From contig CAMJTU010000028.1 of NCBI GenBank assembly GCA_946408825.1, forward strand, positions 1 to 52,049: a stretch of DNA of 52,049 bases. Reading direction: 5' to 3'. The notes under the pieces were generated by a model. The model was not told the origin of the DNA and did no database searches. It saw nothing but the letters and a program-made list of their open reading frames with translations. Of the stretch, positions 27,495 through 36,073 are shown in pieces. Position 1 is the stretch's first letter, and each line of letters starts with the position of its first letter. This DNA comes from an uncultured Planctomycetaceae bacterium. Lineage in GTDB: Bacteria > Planctomycetota > Planctomycetia > Pirellulales > Thermoguttaceae. The translations under genes were made by a program, and so were the position numbers.

Positions 27495-29945
27495 TTACTG
27501 CAACGTCGGCTCCTTAACGCGTTCGCCTTTAAGCTGTTTCGCCTGTTCGTCCGGTTCGAAAACGCCGTAGAAGGGGACGTTTAGGTCGCACCACAACATG
27601 AGCGTTCGGTATTCTTCGTCGGTTAGTCCGACGTCTTTGTGGTTTTCGTCAACGATAATTTTGGAGAAAGGCGAAATATCGGCGCCACATTCGCCGGGAA
27701 CGGTGACGATTTCTCGGAAGGTCGAGCCGCCCCATTCGTACCATTTCATGTAGTTCATGAGCTGGTTGTAACTACGCGTAAAGGGCGCTTCTTCGCCGCT
27801 TGTCAGATCGGGTGCGGAGGCGCTTTCCGTTCCGTCGTGGCATTTGACGCAGCGCTTGTCGAGAATCGGCTGGATCAGACGCGGGTAGGAGAACGGCTTG
27901 GCGTCGTCGGGACCGGGCGCGATCTTCGACGGTTCGCGCAGGGAGGCGAGACTGCGCTTCGCGGCGTCGTTCGTCAACGTCGTTTGCGCCTGCTCGTGGC
28001 ACCCGACGCAGCCCCGGTTTTCGCCCGGCTGCAAATAGACGATGCTCCTCATCGACTGAACCGCTTTGCCTTCTTCGTCGACCGCTTGGAAATAGAGAGG
28101 AACCCGCGCCGGCGCCGTGAAGTGCGCGCTCCCGTCCTCTTCGACGGGAACCGTCCCTAGAAACATCCTCGCGTTTGCGGAGCCGGGGCGACCGACGCGC
28201 GGACGGTCCGACTGATAATCGGGCGCCTTGGGGAGCAGTTGAACGACGCGCAACTCCTTGATCTTGCGGTCCTTGGGGAAGGGCAGAAGACTTTCGTAGA
28301 CGTTTGAAAGAACGAAAGTTCCTGTGTCTTCGTTTTGGTTTTCGACCGCCGACGGGATAATTTCAGGTTTCTCGCGCTCGACGAGAGGAATCGGATAGAG
28401 GCACGACTCCTCGTTTTCCCTGTTTTCATAGAGAAGTTCAAGGTTTCCGAAACGGTCGCCGTAGTAGATTCCGAGTTTGCCGCACTGACGCGTTCCCGCC
28501 AAATAACCGCCGAGCGGATCATGGCTGTACGAGACGATCCAAGAGTCTTCCGAAAGGGGGAACGGACTGAAATAGTAACGGTTGCAGATTCGATTGTCCG
28601 CGCCTTCGACTTCGGGGAGGGGAATATCGGGGGTGAGGAACTCGATCGACGACAAATCGTCTTTGCCCGATACCGGGTCGTATCGCATTTTTGACGGATC
28701 GAAGAGAAGAATCGTCCCTCCCACGTCGAGATGATGCGAGCCGCCGAGGAACATGACTTTATTCGAGTCGGGAACCGCCTTCGCCTGATAGCAGGCGTTC
28801 ACGTCGAACGTGTAGTTGCCGAAATAGATCGCGGAGTTCGTCCCGTCGGGATTCGTCGTCCACAGCCCGTGATGATGTGACGCGGAACGGTCGACGTAGT
28901 CCCAGCGCGTGTAGACGACACGCCCGTCGTTCAGAAACGTCGGCTGCCATTCGTTCGTCTCGTGCCATGAAAGACACGTCACGGATTTGTCGGCGTTCAG
29001 TCGATGAAGCGTATGAACGTTGAGAGGTTCGTAATGCCCGTGACACCGTCCGTAGCCGCCGCGCCGCGTCGAGACGAAGATCAGCGATCCGTCGGGCGCT
29101 TCGACGGGATCGAAGTCGTCCTCGCAACCCTCGGTGAGACGCTCGACTTTCCTATCGGCGAGCGTCATCTTATAGAGGTTGAACTTTCCTACCGGATCTT
29201 TCATGTAGTTCGACGCAAAATCCTCGACGTAGGGGAGCTTCATCAGGGCGTCGACGTTCGTTTTAGGCTGGTCTTCCGTTTGAGTCTTCGAGAAGTCGGC
29301 GAAGGAGAAATAGACCGTTTTCGCGTCGTAAGAAAGGGAGAGCGTCTGAAAAACGCCGCGCGGAAAAAGTCCGTCCGTCACGGGTTCCGTTTCAAAGGAT
29401 TTGCCCGGCTCCTTGAGGATATAAACGCCGCCGCCGTTCATCCCGCATTTATTGTAATAGTAGGAAAGGAATTCATGGAGCATCTGCCATGTAAACCGCT
29501 CCTCTTTCAGAAAAACAATAGGCTGTCCCGATACGGCGGGGTCGCTCAAAAGGAGCGCGCGGAGTTTGCCGCGCAGAGCGAGATAGCGTTCAAGGGCGCC
29601 CATAAGTTCGGGCGCGTCGTCCGCGTCGTCCGCGTCGTCGCCGTCCGCGAGGAACGTTCGCGCCGCGTCGAGTTCGTCGCGGAGTTCGCCGAGCGCCGCG
29701 TCGTCGACCCAAGATTCGTCCTCGAACCGTTCTAAGCTTTTTTCGACCCGTTCGACGAGTTCCCTAAGCGCGTCGAGCGACGCGATTTCGCGTCCCTGTT
29801 CGCGCTCTTGACGCGCCCAATCGTTCACGAACGCGTCGCGGTATTCTTTCTGCGGCGATTTTGCGTCGCAGGAGTTCGTCGCGCCAGACTCCAACCAGAA
29901 CGCGAAGAACGCGAAAATAAGAAACAATTTAACGCGGTTTTTCAT
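27495..29945 (-). CDS. HzsA-related secreted protein with two c-type haem motifs (copy 1)
   Basis: About 816 residues, related in layout to the family named after the hydrazine synthase alpha subunit middle domain. A signal peptide (MKNRVKLFLIFAFFAFWL) leads; ATG 29945 has a purine-rich site upstream and is preferred over the longer frame starting at 29981. A WD40/beta-propeller-like central region contains repeats with DDFDPVEAPDGSLIFVSTRRGG and WLTNPDGT-like phrases. Two haem motifs sit near the C-terminus: CVGCHEQ (about residue 645) and CVKCHDG (about 698). The likely setting is the periplasm or paryphoplasm. An Asp/Ala-rich stretch (DDADDADDA) is encoded by a nine-base tandem repeat. It lies beside a paralogue of similar length. 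The family name does not imply anammox: the catalytic function is unknown. Confidence 0.85.
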   Translation of the reverse strand: MKNRVKLFLIFAFFAFWLESGATNSCDAKSPQKEYRDAFVNDWARQEREQGREIASLDALRELVERVEKSLERFEDESWVDDAALGELRDELDAARTFLADGDDADDADDAPELMGALERYLALRGKLRALLLSDPAVSGQPIVFLKEERFTWQMLHEFLSYYYNKCGMNGGGVYILKEPGKSFETEPVTDGLFPRGVFQTLSLSYDAKTVYFSFADFSKTQTEDQPKTNVDALMKLPYVEDFASNYMKDPVGKFNLYKMTLADRKVERLTEGCEDDFDPVEAPDGSLIFVSTRRGGYGRCHGHYEPLNVHTLHRLNADKSVTCLSWHETNEWQPTFLNDGRVVYTRWDYVDRSASHHHGLWTTNPDGTNSAIYFGNYTFDVNACYQAKAVPDSNKVMFLGGSHHLDVGGTILLFDPSKMRYDPVSGKDDLSSIEFLTPDIPLPEVEGADNRICNRYYFSPFPLSEDSWIVSYSHDPLGGYLAGTRQCGKLGIYYGDRFGNLELLYENRENEESCLYPIPLVEREKPEIIPSAVENQNEDTGTFVLSNVYESLLPFPKDRKIKELRVVQLLPKAPDYQSDRPRVGRPGSANARMFLGTVPVEEDGSAHFTAPARVPLYFQAVDEEGKAVQSMRSIVYLQPGENRGCVGCHEQAQTTLTNDAAKRSLASLREPSKIAPGPDDAKPFSYPRLIQPILDKRCVKCHDGTESASAPDLTSGEEAPFTRSYNQLMNYMKWYEWGGSTFREIVTVPGECGADISPFSKIIVDENHKDVGLTDEEYRTLMLWCDLNVPFYGVFEPDEQAKQLKGERVKEPTLQ
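29614..29640 (-). repeat. Nine-base tandem repeat inside the HzsA-related gene
   Basis: Three units of GCGTCGTCC (the last ends in G) on the plus strand encode the DDADDADDA stretch on the minus strand. It is likely to be unstable in copy number by slippage. Confidence 0.7.
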
Positions 29946-30019
29946 CTGGATTTTCCCTAAACCTTTCGATTTGGTTTTCAATACGTTGGAAACGTGTTCG
30001 GGACGACTGCGGAGTCGCG

Positions 30020-32506
30020 TTACTGTAATTCGGGAAGGTCGATTTTCTCGCCGTTATGCTGTCGGGCCTGTTCGTCGGGATCGTAAACGCCGTAGAACGG
30101 GACGTTCGCGTCGAGCCATAGGTAGAGGGTTTGTCGGTCTTCGTCGGAGAGCTTCACCGCGTTCGCGTGGGTCTCGTCGTCGATAATCGCGGCGAGCGGA
30201 CTCATGTCGGCGCCGCATTCGCCGGGAAGGGAGACGACGTCGTGAATCGAGGGACTCGTCCACTGATACCAACGTAAATACGGTCGCAACTGGTTATAGG
30301 AGACGCTGAAGGCTCCCTCCTGATCGCCGACGAGCGCGGGATCGGGCGCGTCCTCCTTGCCGGAATGACATTCGACGCAGTTCTTGTCGAGGATCGGTTG
30401 AATCAGTCGCGGGAAGCTAAAGGGGCGGGAATCGTCGGGACCGGGTTTAAGCGTGGACGGAGCGCGAAGCGCGGCGGCGACGCGTTTTTCGGAGTTTGCG
30501 AAGGTCGTCTGCTGCTGCTCGTGGCAACCGACGCAACCGCGATTCTCGCCCGGCTGGAGATAGACTTCGCTGAGCATCGTTTGCACGGCGCGTCCTTCTT
30601 CGTCGACCGCTTGGAAATAGAGCGGTTTGCGCGCGGGCGCGGTGAAATACGCGCTTCCGTCCTCTTCGACGGGGACGGAGCCGAGATAGAGTCGAGCGTT
30701 GCCCGCGAAATCGTGCCCGACAGGCGGAACGTGCGCTTGGTGCGACGGGAACTTCGGTAGGAGCTGAAAAACGCGCAGTTCCTTGATTTTGCGGTCGGTC
30801 GGGAAGGGCCAGAGAGACTCTTTGACGTCGAAGAGCGTAAAGGTTCCTGTCGCGCCGTCGTCAGTCGCGTCGGCATTTGACGCGGTCTCGTCAGGGAGCA
30901 GCGACGGGATCTTGGCGGGGATTGTTTCGCGTTCGCGCAGGATCAAGGGGTAACGGCAACTGTATTTCTCATCCTCGTACATGAGTTCGAGATTGCCGAA
31001 ACGGTCGCGATAATAGAGTCCGAGCTTGCCGCTTCCGACCGTGTCGGGCGTTAAATTACCGTCGGTCGTCAGGTAGCCGTTCGCCGGTTCGAAGCTGTAG
31101 GAAACGAGGAAAAAGTCTTCGGAGAGGGGCGTCGGTCCGTAGTAATATTGGCCGGGCAGGTTCCATTCTCCCGTTTCTTCGTTCAGGGTTTCGGGGAAGG
31201 GAATTTCCGGCGTGATCCGTTCGATTGAATCGGGACGGTCCCAGCCGGATTCGGGGTCGTACTTGACCTTTGTCGGGTCGAGAACGACGATTGAACCTCC
31301 GACCGCCGTATGGTGCGCGGTCGCGATGAAGACGATTTTGTTGGAATCGGGGATTGGACGCGGCTGGACGCAGGCGACGGGGCTTTCCGTGTAGTTGCCA
31401 AAGAGCGCGACGGCGCCGGTTCCGTCGGGGTTGGTCAGCCAGAGTCCTTGGAAACGAGCGGCGTTTCGATCGACGTAGTCCCAGCGGGTATAAACGATTC
31501 TTCCGTCGTCGAGAACGGCGGGGGTCCATTCGTTTGTTTCATGCCACGAGAGACGCCGAATCTGACCGTCGGGGGTTAGTTTATGGAGCGTGGCGACCAT
31601 GATCGGCTCCCACGACTGATTGCAGCGCGCGAACCCGCCGCGCCGCGTAGAGACGAACGCGAGACTCCCGTCGGGGAGCAGGGTCGGATCGAAATCGTCG
31701 TAAGGTCCGTCTGTCAATTTTGTCGATTCGCCAGTTTCGAGATTCATGCGATAAAGGCAATATTTCCCTTCGGACTCAGTAAGAAACTGACGAACGCGCT
31801 CGGTTGCGTCTCCCTCGGCGCGCAGATGATACGCGTTGAGAATGGGCGCGTCAGGATCGGGGTCCTGAACTTTTGAAAAATCGGCGAACGCAAAATAAAG
31901 CGTTTTCGCGTCGTACGATAGACTCGGCGTTGCGAAGAGTCCTCGCGGAAAGTCGGCGCTCAGTTCAGTCGTTTTGAAGGAGAAGCCCGGTTTTTCTAGT
32001 CGGAAGAGTCCGCCGCCATGCTGATTTGAATAACGCTCGTAGAAAGAGAGATATTCCTGCAAAATCTGAAAGCCGAACCGATTCGCCTTTTCAAAGACGA
32101 TCGGAGAATCCTTCAGAAGTTCGTTGGCAAAGATCGCGTCGCGCGCAGCCCAGCGTAGCGCGCGATAGGCGTCGGCGCGTGCGCTTGGCTCGTCTCGCTG
32201 GGAATCGTTTTCAAGAAATTCGTCCGCGCTTGAGACGGCTGCGCGAAACGCGTCGAGCTTCGACGATTCGACGAGTTTGTCGCCGGCGAGGCACTCGATC
32301 AATCCGTTGGAACGTTCAATAAGATCGCGAAGCGCGTCGACGTCGTCGACAGAACGGTCGCGCGTCGCCTCCTGGCGCTCCCAGTCGGCTTCAATCTTCG
32401 CGCGAAAACCAGCGGTCGGCTCGTCCTGCGCGAGCGTTAACGGGCAGAAAAGGAGGGTAAAGAGCGCGGCGAAGCGCGTCGCGCGAAGTAATCCAGTGAG
32501 TTTCAT
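30020..32506 (-). CDS. HzsA-related secreted protein with two c-type haem motifs (copy 2)
   Basis: At 828 residues, this is a paralogue of the downstream copy, with a signal peptide ending near FCPLTLAQDEP. It shares the phrases LSFYERYSNQHGGG, LSYDAKTLYFAF, VSTRRGG, RLSWHETNEWTP and VYTRWDYVDRNA with copy 1 in a propeller-like region. Haem motifs are CVGCHEQ (about residue 656) and CVECHSG (about 709). The pair differs most at the N-terminus and in the loop around residues 400-470. The genes are 74 bases apart in one direction and so likely co-transcribed. Either both act on similar substrates or one may be redox partner to the other. The function is unknown, and the similarity to hydrazine synthase alpha is distant and domain-level. 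Confidence 0.85.
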   Translation of the reverse strand: MKLTGLLRATRFAALFTLLFCPLTLAQDEPTAGFRAKIEADWERQEATRDRSVDDVDALRDLIERSNGLIECLAGDKLVESSKLDAFRAAVSSADEFLENDSQRDEPSARADAYRALRWAARDAIFANELLKDSPIVFEKANRFGFQILQEYLSFYERYSNQHGGGLFRLEKPGFSFKTTELSADFPRGLFATPSLSYDAKTLYFAFADFSKVQDPDPDAPILNAYHLRAEGDATERVRQFLTESEGKYCLYRMNLETGESTKLTDGPYDDFDPTLLPDGSLAFVSTRRGGFARCNQSWEPIMVATLHKLTPDGQIRRLSWHETNEWTPAVLDDGRIVYTRWDYVDRNAARFQGLWLTNPDGTGAVALFGNYTESPVACVQPRPIPDSNKIVFIATAHHTAVGGSIVVLDPTKVKYDPESGWDRPDSIERITPEIPFPETLNEETGEWNLPGQYYYGPTPLSEDFFLVSYSFEPANGYLTTDGNLTPDTVGSGKLGLYYRDRFGNLELMYEDEKYSCRYPLILRERETIPAKIPSLLPDETASNADATDDGATGTFTLFDVKESLWPFPTDRKIKELRVFQLLPKFPSHQAHVPPVGHDFAGNARLYLGSVPVEEDGSAYFTAPARKPLYFQAVDEEGRAVQTMLSEVYLQPGENRGCVGCHEQQQTTFANSEKRVAAALRAPSTLKPGPDDSRPFSFPRLIQPILDKNCVECHSGKEDAPDPALVGDQEGAFSVSYNQLRPYLRWYQWTSPSIHDVVSLPGECGADMSPLAAIIDDETHANAVKLSDEDRQTLYLWLDANVPFYGVYDPDEQARQHNGEKIDLPELQ

Positions 32507-32601
32507 AGCGGATAGCCTCGTTCTTTTTGCCGGCGAACCTTTGGCCGCGCAATCTTTTCAACATCCTTGACCAATCGTTACGATCTGAAGAACAGCGTTC
32601 G

Positions 32602-33549
32602 TCATTTGTCGTTCTTTATCAAAAAGTTAAGAATCGCGTCGACGTCGCCGAGATATGAATGAATTGCGACGACGCGCTTCGTCTTACGGTTCATGTAGAG
32701 GAGCTGACCGTTCATTCCGCCCTTGACGAACGCGACGCCTTCGTCGCCGACCGGATAGAGTTCAAAGGTTCGCTCAAACGCTTCGTCGACAAAACGTTGC
32801 GAAAGGATTCTCTTGTCCTTATAGACGCCGTTCTGGACGAAGACGAGCCCCAATTTCGCCATGTCTTCCGTACTGGTATACAAACCCGTCGCCCCGATTG
32901 GACTGCCCTGCGGATCAGTGGAGAACGCGTATTCGCTGAACTCAAGGGGGTCGAGCATCTTGCGAATCATATAGACGTTGAGTTTTTCGCCGCTCTTCGC
33001 CTCGGCGATACGGGACGCGAGATAGAACGTCGCGTCAGTGTAGACGTATTTCTCGCCGGGCTTGTATTCAAGATTCGTCGATAGAAGAATCCCAAGGAAA
33101 TCTCTTGGCCATTTCGAGGAATCCTGAGCGTCGATATCGAGCATTCCCGCCTCGCCGAAGCCCGTCCGATGGCGAATGACGTCGGAAATCTTGACGTCGC
33201 GCCATTTCGGATCGAAATTCTCTGGGAATTTGTCTTTGAGAATCGGATAGACCTCTTCGTCGATATCGAGAAGCCCTTCGTCTTCCATGATCCCTAACGT
33301 CGCTACCGTAAAAAGTTTGGCGATTGAATACGCGTTGTGGCAACGGATGTTGGGGCGAATAACCGCTGTTCGGGACTCGCCGTTGAAGATTTCGCAGATC
33401 GTAAAAATTTTGTCGCCGTCGTCATGCGCCATTTTTTCTAGCGTCGGCAGAAAGAAGCCGTCTTCCGTTTTAACGGCGTCTTGCGCAAACGCGGCGGTTC
33501 CCGAGAAAAGGGCAAGAAGTGTAAGCGTCGGTAGAAGAAGGTATTTCAT
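32602..33549 (-). CDS. Secreted class C beta-lactamase-like serine hydrolase
   Basis: About 315 residues with a signal peptide (MKYLLLPTLTLLALFSGTAAFAQ). The beta-lactamase/transpeptidase SxxK motif is at Ser75-Ile-Ala-Lys78 (YSIAKLF), and a YTD in KYVYTDATFY takes the place of the usual YxN second motif. The third motif is unclear: GGMNGQLLY is at the expected place but is not a clean KTG. This branch includes esterases, DD-peptidases and unknown hydrolases, so antibiotic resistance should not be assumed. The ATG at 33549 has GAGGA five bases upstream and gives the signal peptide directly; the ORF extends to 33603. It sits just before the glycosidase-like gene on the minus strand with a 50-base gap. 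Confidence 0.82.
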   Translation of the reverse strand: MKYLLLPTLTLLALFSGTAAFAQDAVKTEDGFFLPTLEKMAHDDGDKIFTICEIFNGESRTAVIRPNIRCHNAYSIAKLFTVATLGIMEDEGLLDIDEEVYPILKDKFPENFDPKWRDVKISDVIRHRTGFGEAGMLDIDAQDSSKWPRDFLGILLSTNLEYKPGEKYVYTDATFYLASRIAEAKSGEKLNVYMIRKMLDPLEFSEYAFSTDPQGSPIGATGLYTSTEDMAKLGLVFVQNGVYKDKRILSQRFVDEAFERTFELYPVGDEGVAFVKGGMNGQLLYMNRKTKRVVAIHSYLGDVDAILNFLIKNDK

Positions 33550-33599
33550 TGGATTCCTCGTTGCGGGTTTGCGATAACGCTTTGGAAAAACGTCGTAAT

Positions 33600-35984
33600 T
33601 CAACGATCGAGTCGAAGGACTTTCGTGTCGCCTTTCTTTAGATTAAAGACGAAGGAGCTTCCTTGCGCAAGCGTTTCGCCCGAAATGAAGTCGATAATTT
33701 GTCGAGTTCCTTCGGGCGCGTTAAAACGGTACTCGCCGTCTTCAGGGGCGTGAAGCGTGACGAAGGGGAGGTTCGCCCAAACGTTGCACGGACGGTCGGT
33801 ATAGAGCCAGACGCCCGCGTCTTTGGCGATCGCGCGAATTTCATCCGTCGTTGGTTTCTTAAGAGCGAGGCGAACGACCCGCGTTTTGCCTTCTCGTTCA
33901 AGGGCGTCGAGATTTGCTTTTTCTTCGTCGTCGATCGCGTCGGCGTTGAGAATGAACGAGAGTTTCGGAAGAGGCGCCTTTCCCGATGTAAGATCGGCAA
34001 GGTCGTACTGGGCGTAAGGGGCGCCGACGCGATTAAACTGCTCGCGAACGAGCGAGACCGCGGCGCCGGAGTAGGAGCCGGAGGAAATCTTTAACATCGA
34101 GCGTTCGCCCAAGAAAAGACCAATTTCGGGGCGGTAAGGAGTCGGATGGGCGAGAAAGTATTCGTCCATCGGCGCGAGTTTTGCGGCGGCGGCCCAGATT
34201 TCCGGGGAATCGTACCAGCCGGTTGCGCCCAGATCCATGAGCCACGTCGCGAAATTGCGCTCCGCCGTTTCCGAAGAGTTGCGCAGAACGATATTGACGG
34301 AATCTTCCACCGTCGCCACGCTTGCGAGCCTTTCGCCGTGATCATGCGCGATATAAGTGCGGCTGTCGTCCTCGTATAGGTAGATTTTACCCGCCGCCGT
34401 CACGCTTTCCGCGTTGAGCATACAGGAACAACCGCCGCCTAGCGCGCGGTCGGAATAGGAAATAGGAGAACATACGACGTCGACGTCTGGCGATTCAAGG
34501 AGTTTGAGGAGAGCGTAGTGACCGCTTGCCGCCGGTCCTTTGCTGACCGTAGAAAACTCATAGGAATATCCGTAGAAAAAGAATGCGAGTTTCTTACCGT
34601 TTGTTTCCTTCTTAACCGTATGTGCAAGCTCGCAAAGAACGTCGGTTACTTGCGTTTGCCAGAAGTCGTTGAAATCGAGGAGTTTACCTGGCTCAAGATA
34701 AGGCTTGTCGCGAGACGCGAGTCGCTCTTCCGAGGAGGGTACGTCGGCGTTTTCAAAAGTCGCCTGCGGGTTGTTCCACGCCTGTCTAAGCGATTCGACG
34801 TCGGAGTATTTGTTTTTGAGCCAATTACGGAACGCGACGCGATCGACTTCGGAAAAGCCCGCGTCGCCCGCCGTCCACGTGTTCGGCGTGAACCATTCGG
34901 AAGTGTTCTGTCCGCACGGATGGTAGCCTGCGACCGAATCGCCGTATTTCGTTTCCATATGGCGGACAATCGCCGCGAGCGTCGCATTCGCCGTTTTCCG
35001 ATATTTTTCCGAACTTAGAGACGGCCAATTCCAGCCTTGACGATCGTGGTCGGCGCCGGCGTTATGCCAGACTTCGCGCACGTCTGGATTGGCGGCGAGC
35101 CACGCGGGAGGGGGATCGAGCCTCAACCTTGGAATCAATAGAGCGTGGGGATTGGCTTTAAGAATCATATCGCAGAGCGAGTCGAGTTCGCTAAAGTCGC
35201 AAGCGCCGTTTGAATCGATCCAAATTAGTTGACGCGGCATAAAGGAAACAAAGTTGACGCCGGCGCCTGCCGCGAGCTTGACTTGGCTTTCAAGGACGTT
35301 TTTCCCGCAACTGCCGACACGCGCAAAGACGGGCGACTCTGGACGATACAACACGACGCGAACGTTGCGCGGATTCGACGAGCGCGCGTCAAAACTCACG
35401 ACGTACGTTTTCCCTTGAACGATATCGAGGGTCGGAACATGATAAAGGTGAAAATCCGGCGATTGGTTCTCGGGAATCTGGAATATTTTGACACGCAGGC
35501 CTCGAGAACCGTCCGTTCCGACGCCTTTTTCGATCGCCGTCGAAGCGACTCGGCGTCCCTCAAAGACGTCATGCCAAACCTGCCAGTTCTGTGAGAACTC
35601 TTCTTTGTCCTCAAAGGAGTAGGGACCGGCGACGATTTTGCCTGTTTCCTTCTCCGTAATCGCGAAATTATCAATATCGATTTCGCCCGGCGCGATTCCA
35701 AACCTGAAATGAATCGTCCCCTTCCGCCGACCGTCGTCTTCGGCGACGAACTCGTTCTCATATCGGGTATATTCAGGGGTAAAGACGAGCGGTTGTTCGC
35801 CGTTCAGCCCGAAGAAAATACGCGAACGAGTCGGGACGCCGTCGATTGTAAAAACAGGGACGCCGTTTCGAGGTTCAACCGCGAACTTTTTGCCGCCTGT
35901 CTCGGCGGCGAACGCGGAATATGAGAAAAACGAAAGACACGCAAGAGTCGCCAGGAGACGAAGAATCGGTCGGAAAAGGCGCAT
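33600..35984 (-). CDS. Secreted GH42-like glycoside hydrolase
   Basis: About 794 residues. The signal peptide (MRLFRPILRLLATLACLSFFSYSAFAAE) follows the ATG at 35984, preceded by AGGA; the frame is open up to 36077. A beta-sandwich carbohydrate-binding-like region occupies about residues 60-220. A clan GH-A TIM barrel follows, with GVNFVSFMPRQLIWID, then NTSEWFTPNTW (probable acid/base Glu near residue 361) and YLYEDDSRTY (probable nucleophile Glu near 537). The C-terminal part (about 600-790) has the Rossmann-like subdomain of GH42 beta-galactosidases. Beta-galactosidase activity is a family guess; other beta-glycosidases or alpha-L-arabinopyranosidases share the fold. It is the middle of a minus-strand run of secreted proteins. 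Confidence 0.78.
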   Translation of the reverse strand: MRLFRPILRLLATLACLSFFSYSAFAAETGGKKFAVEPRNGVPVFTIDGVPTRSRIFFGLNGEQPLVFTPEYTRYENEFVAEDDGRRKGTIHFRFGIAPGEIDIDNFAITEKETGKIVAGPYSFEDKEEFSQNWQVWHDVFEGRRVASTAIEKGVGTDGSRGLRVKIFQIPENQSPDFHLYHVPTLDIVQGKTYVVSFDARSSNPRNVRVVLYRPESPVFARVGSCGKNVLESQVKLAAGAGVNFVSFMPRQLIWIDSNGACDFSELDSLCDMILKANPHALLIPRLRLDPPPAWLAANPDVREVWHNAGADHDRQGWNWPSLSSEKYRKTANATLAAIVRHMETKYGDSVAGYHPCGQNTSEWFTPNTWTAGDAGFSEVDRVAFRNWLKNKYSDVESLRQAWNNPQATFENADVPSSEERLASRDKPYLEPGKLLDFNDFWQTQVTDVLCELAHTVKKETNGKKLAFFFYGYSYEFSTVSKGPAASGHYALLKLLESPDVDVVCSPISYSDRALGGGCSCMLNAESVTAAGKIYLYEDDSRTYIAHDHGERLASVATVEDSVNIVLRNSSETAERNFATWLMDLGATGWYDSPEIWAAAAKLAPMDEYFLAHPTPYRPEIGLFLGERSMLKISSGSYSGAAVSLVREQFNRVGAPYAQYDLADLTSGKAPLPKLSFILNADAIDDEEKANLDALEREGKTRVVRLALKKPTTDEIRAIAKDAGVWLYTDRPCNVWANLPFVTLHAPEDGEYRFNAPEGTRQIIDFISGETLAQGSSFVFNLKKGDTKVLRLDR

Positions 35985-36021
35985 TGGAGTCGTTCCTAAG
36001 ATGAAAGAGAAGGGGAAGCAT

Positions 36022-36045
36022 CCGCGCGATCTTGCGATCGCGCGG
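36022..36045 (-). other. Hairpin between the FAD gene and the GH42-like gene
   Basis: CCGCGCGATC at 36022-36031 pairs perfectly with GATCGCGCGG at 36036-36045 around a four-base loop. On the minus strand it is followed by a pyrimidine-rich but not T-only stretch, so it may reduce rather than stop transcription into the glycosidase gene. Confidence 0.55.
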
Positions 36046-36073
36046 CAAATTGTGGAACCGATCAAAGTTGACG

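Noticed and set aside
27495..32506. Evidence for anaerobic ammonium oxidation
   Set aside because: The two HzsA-related proteins share only the general domain with hydrazine synthase alpha; no beta/gamma subunit, hydrazine dehydrogenase or other anammox gene is present.
32602..33549. Antibiotic-resistance beta-lactamase
   Set aside because: Only the SxxK motif is clear; the second and third motifs deviate from known lactamases, so a general serine hydrolase is the safer call.
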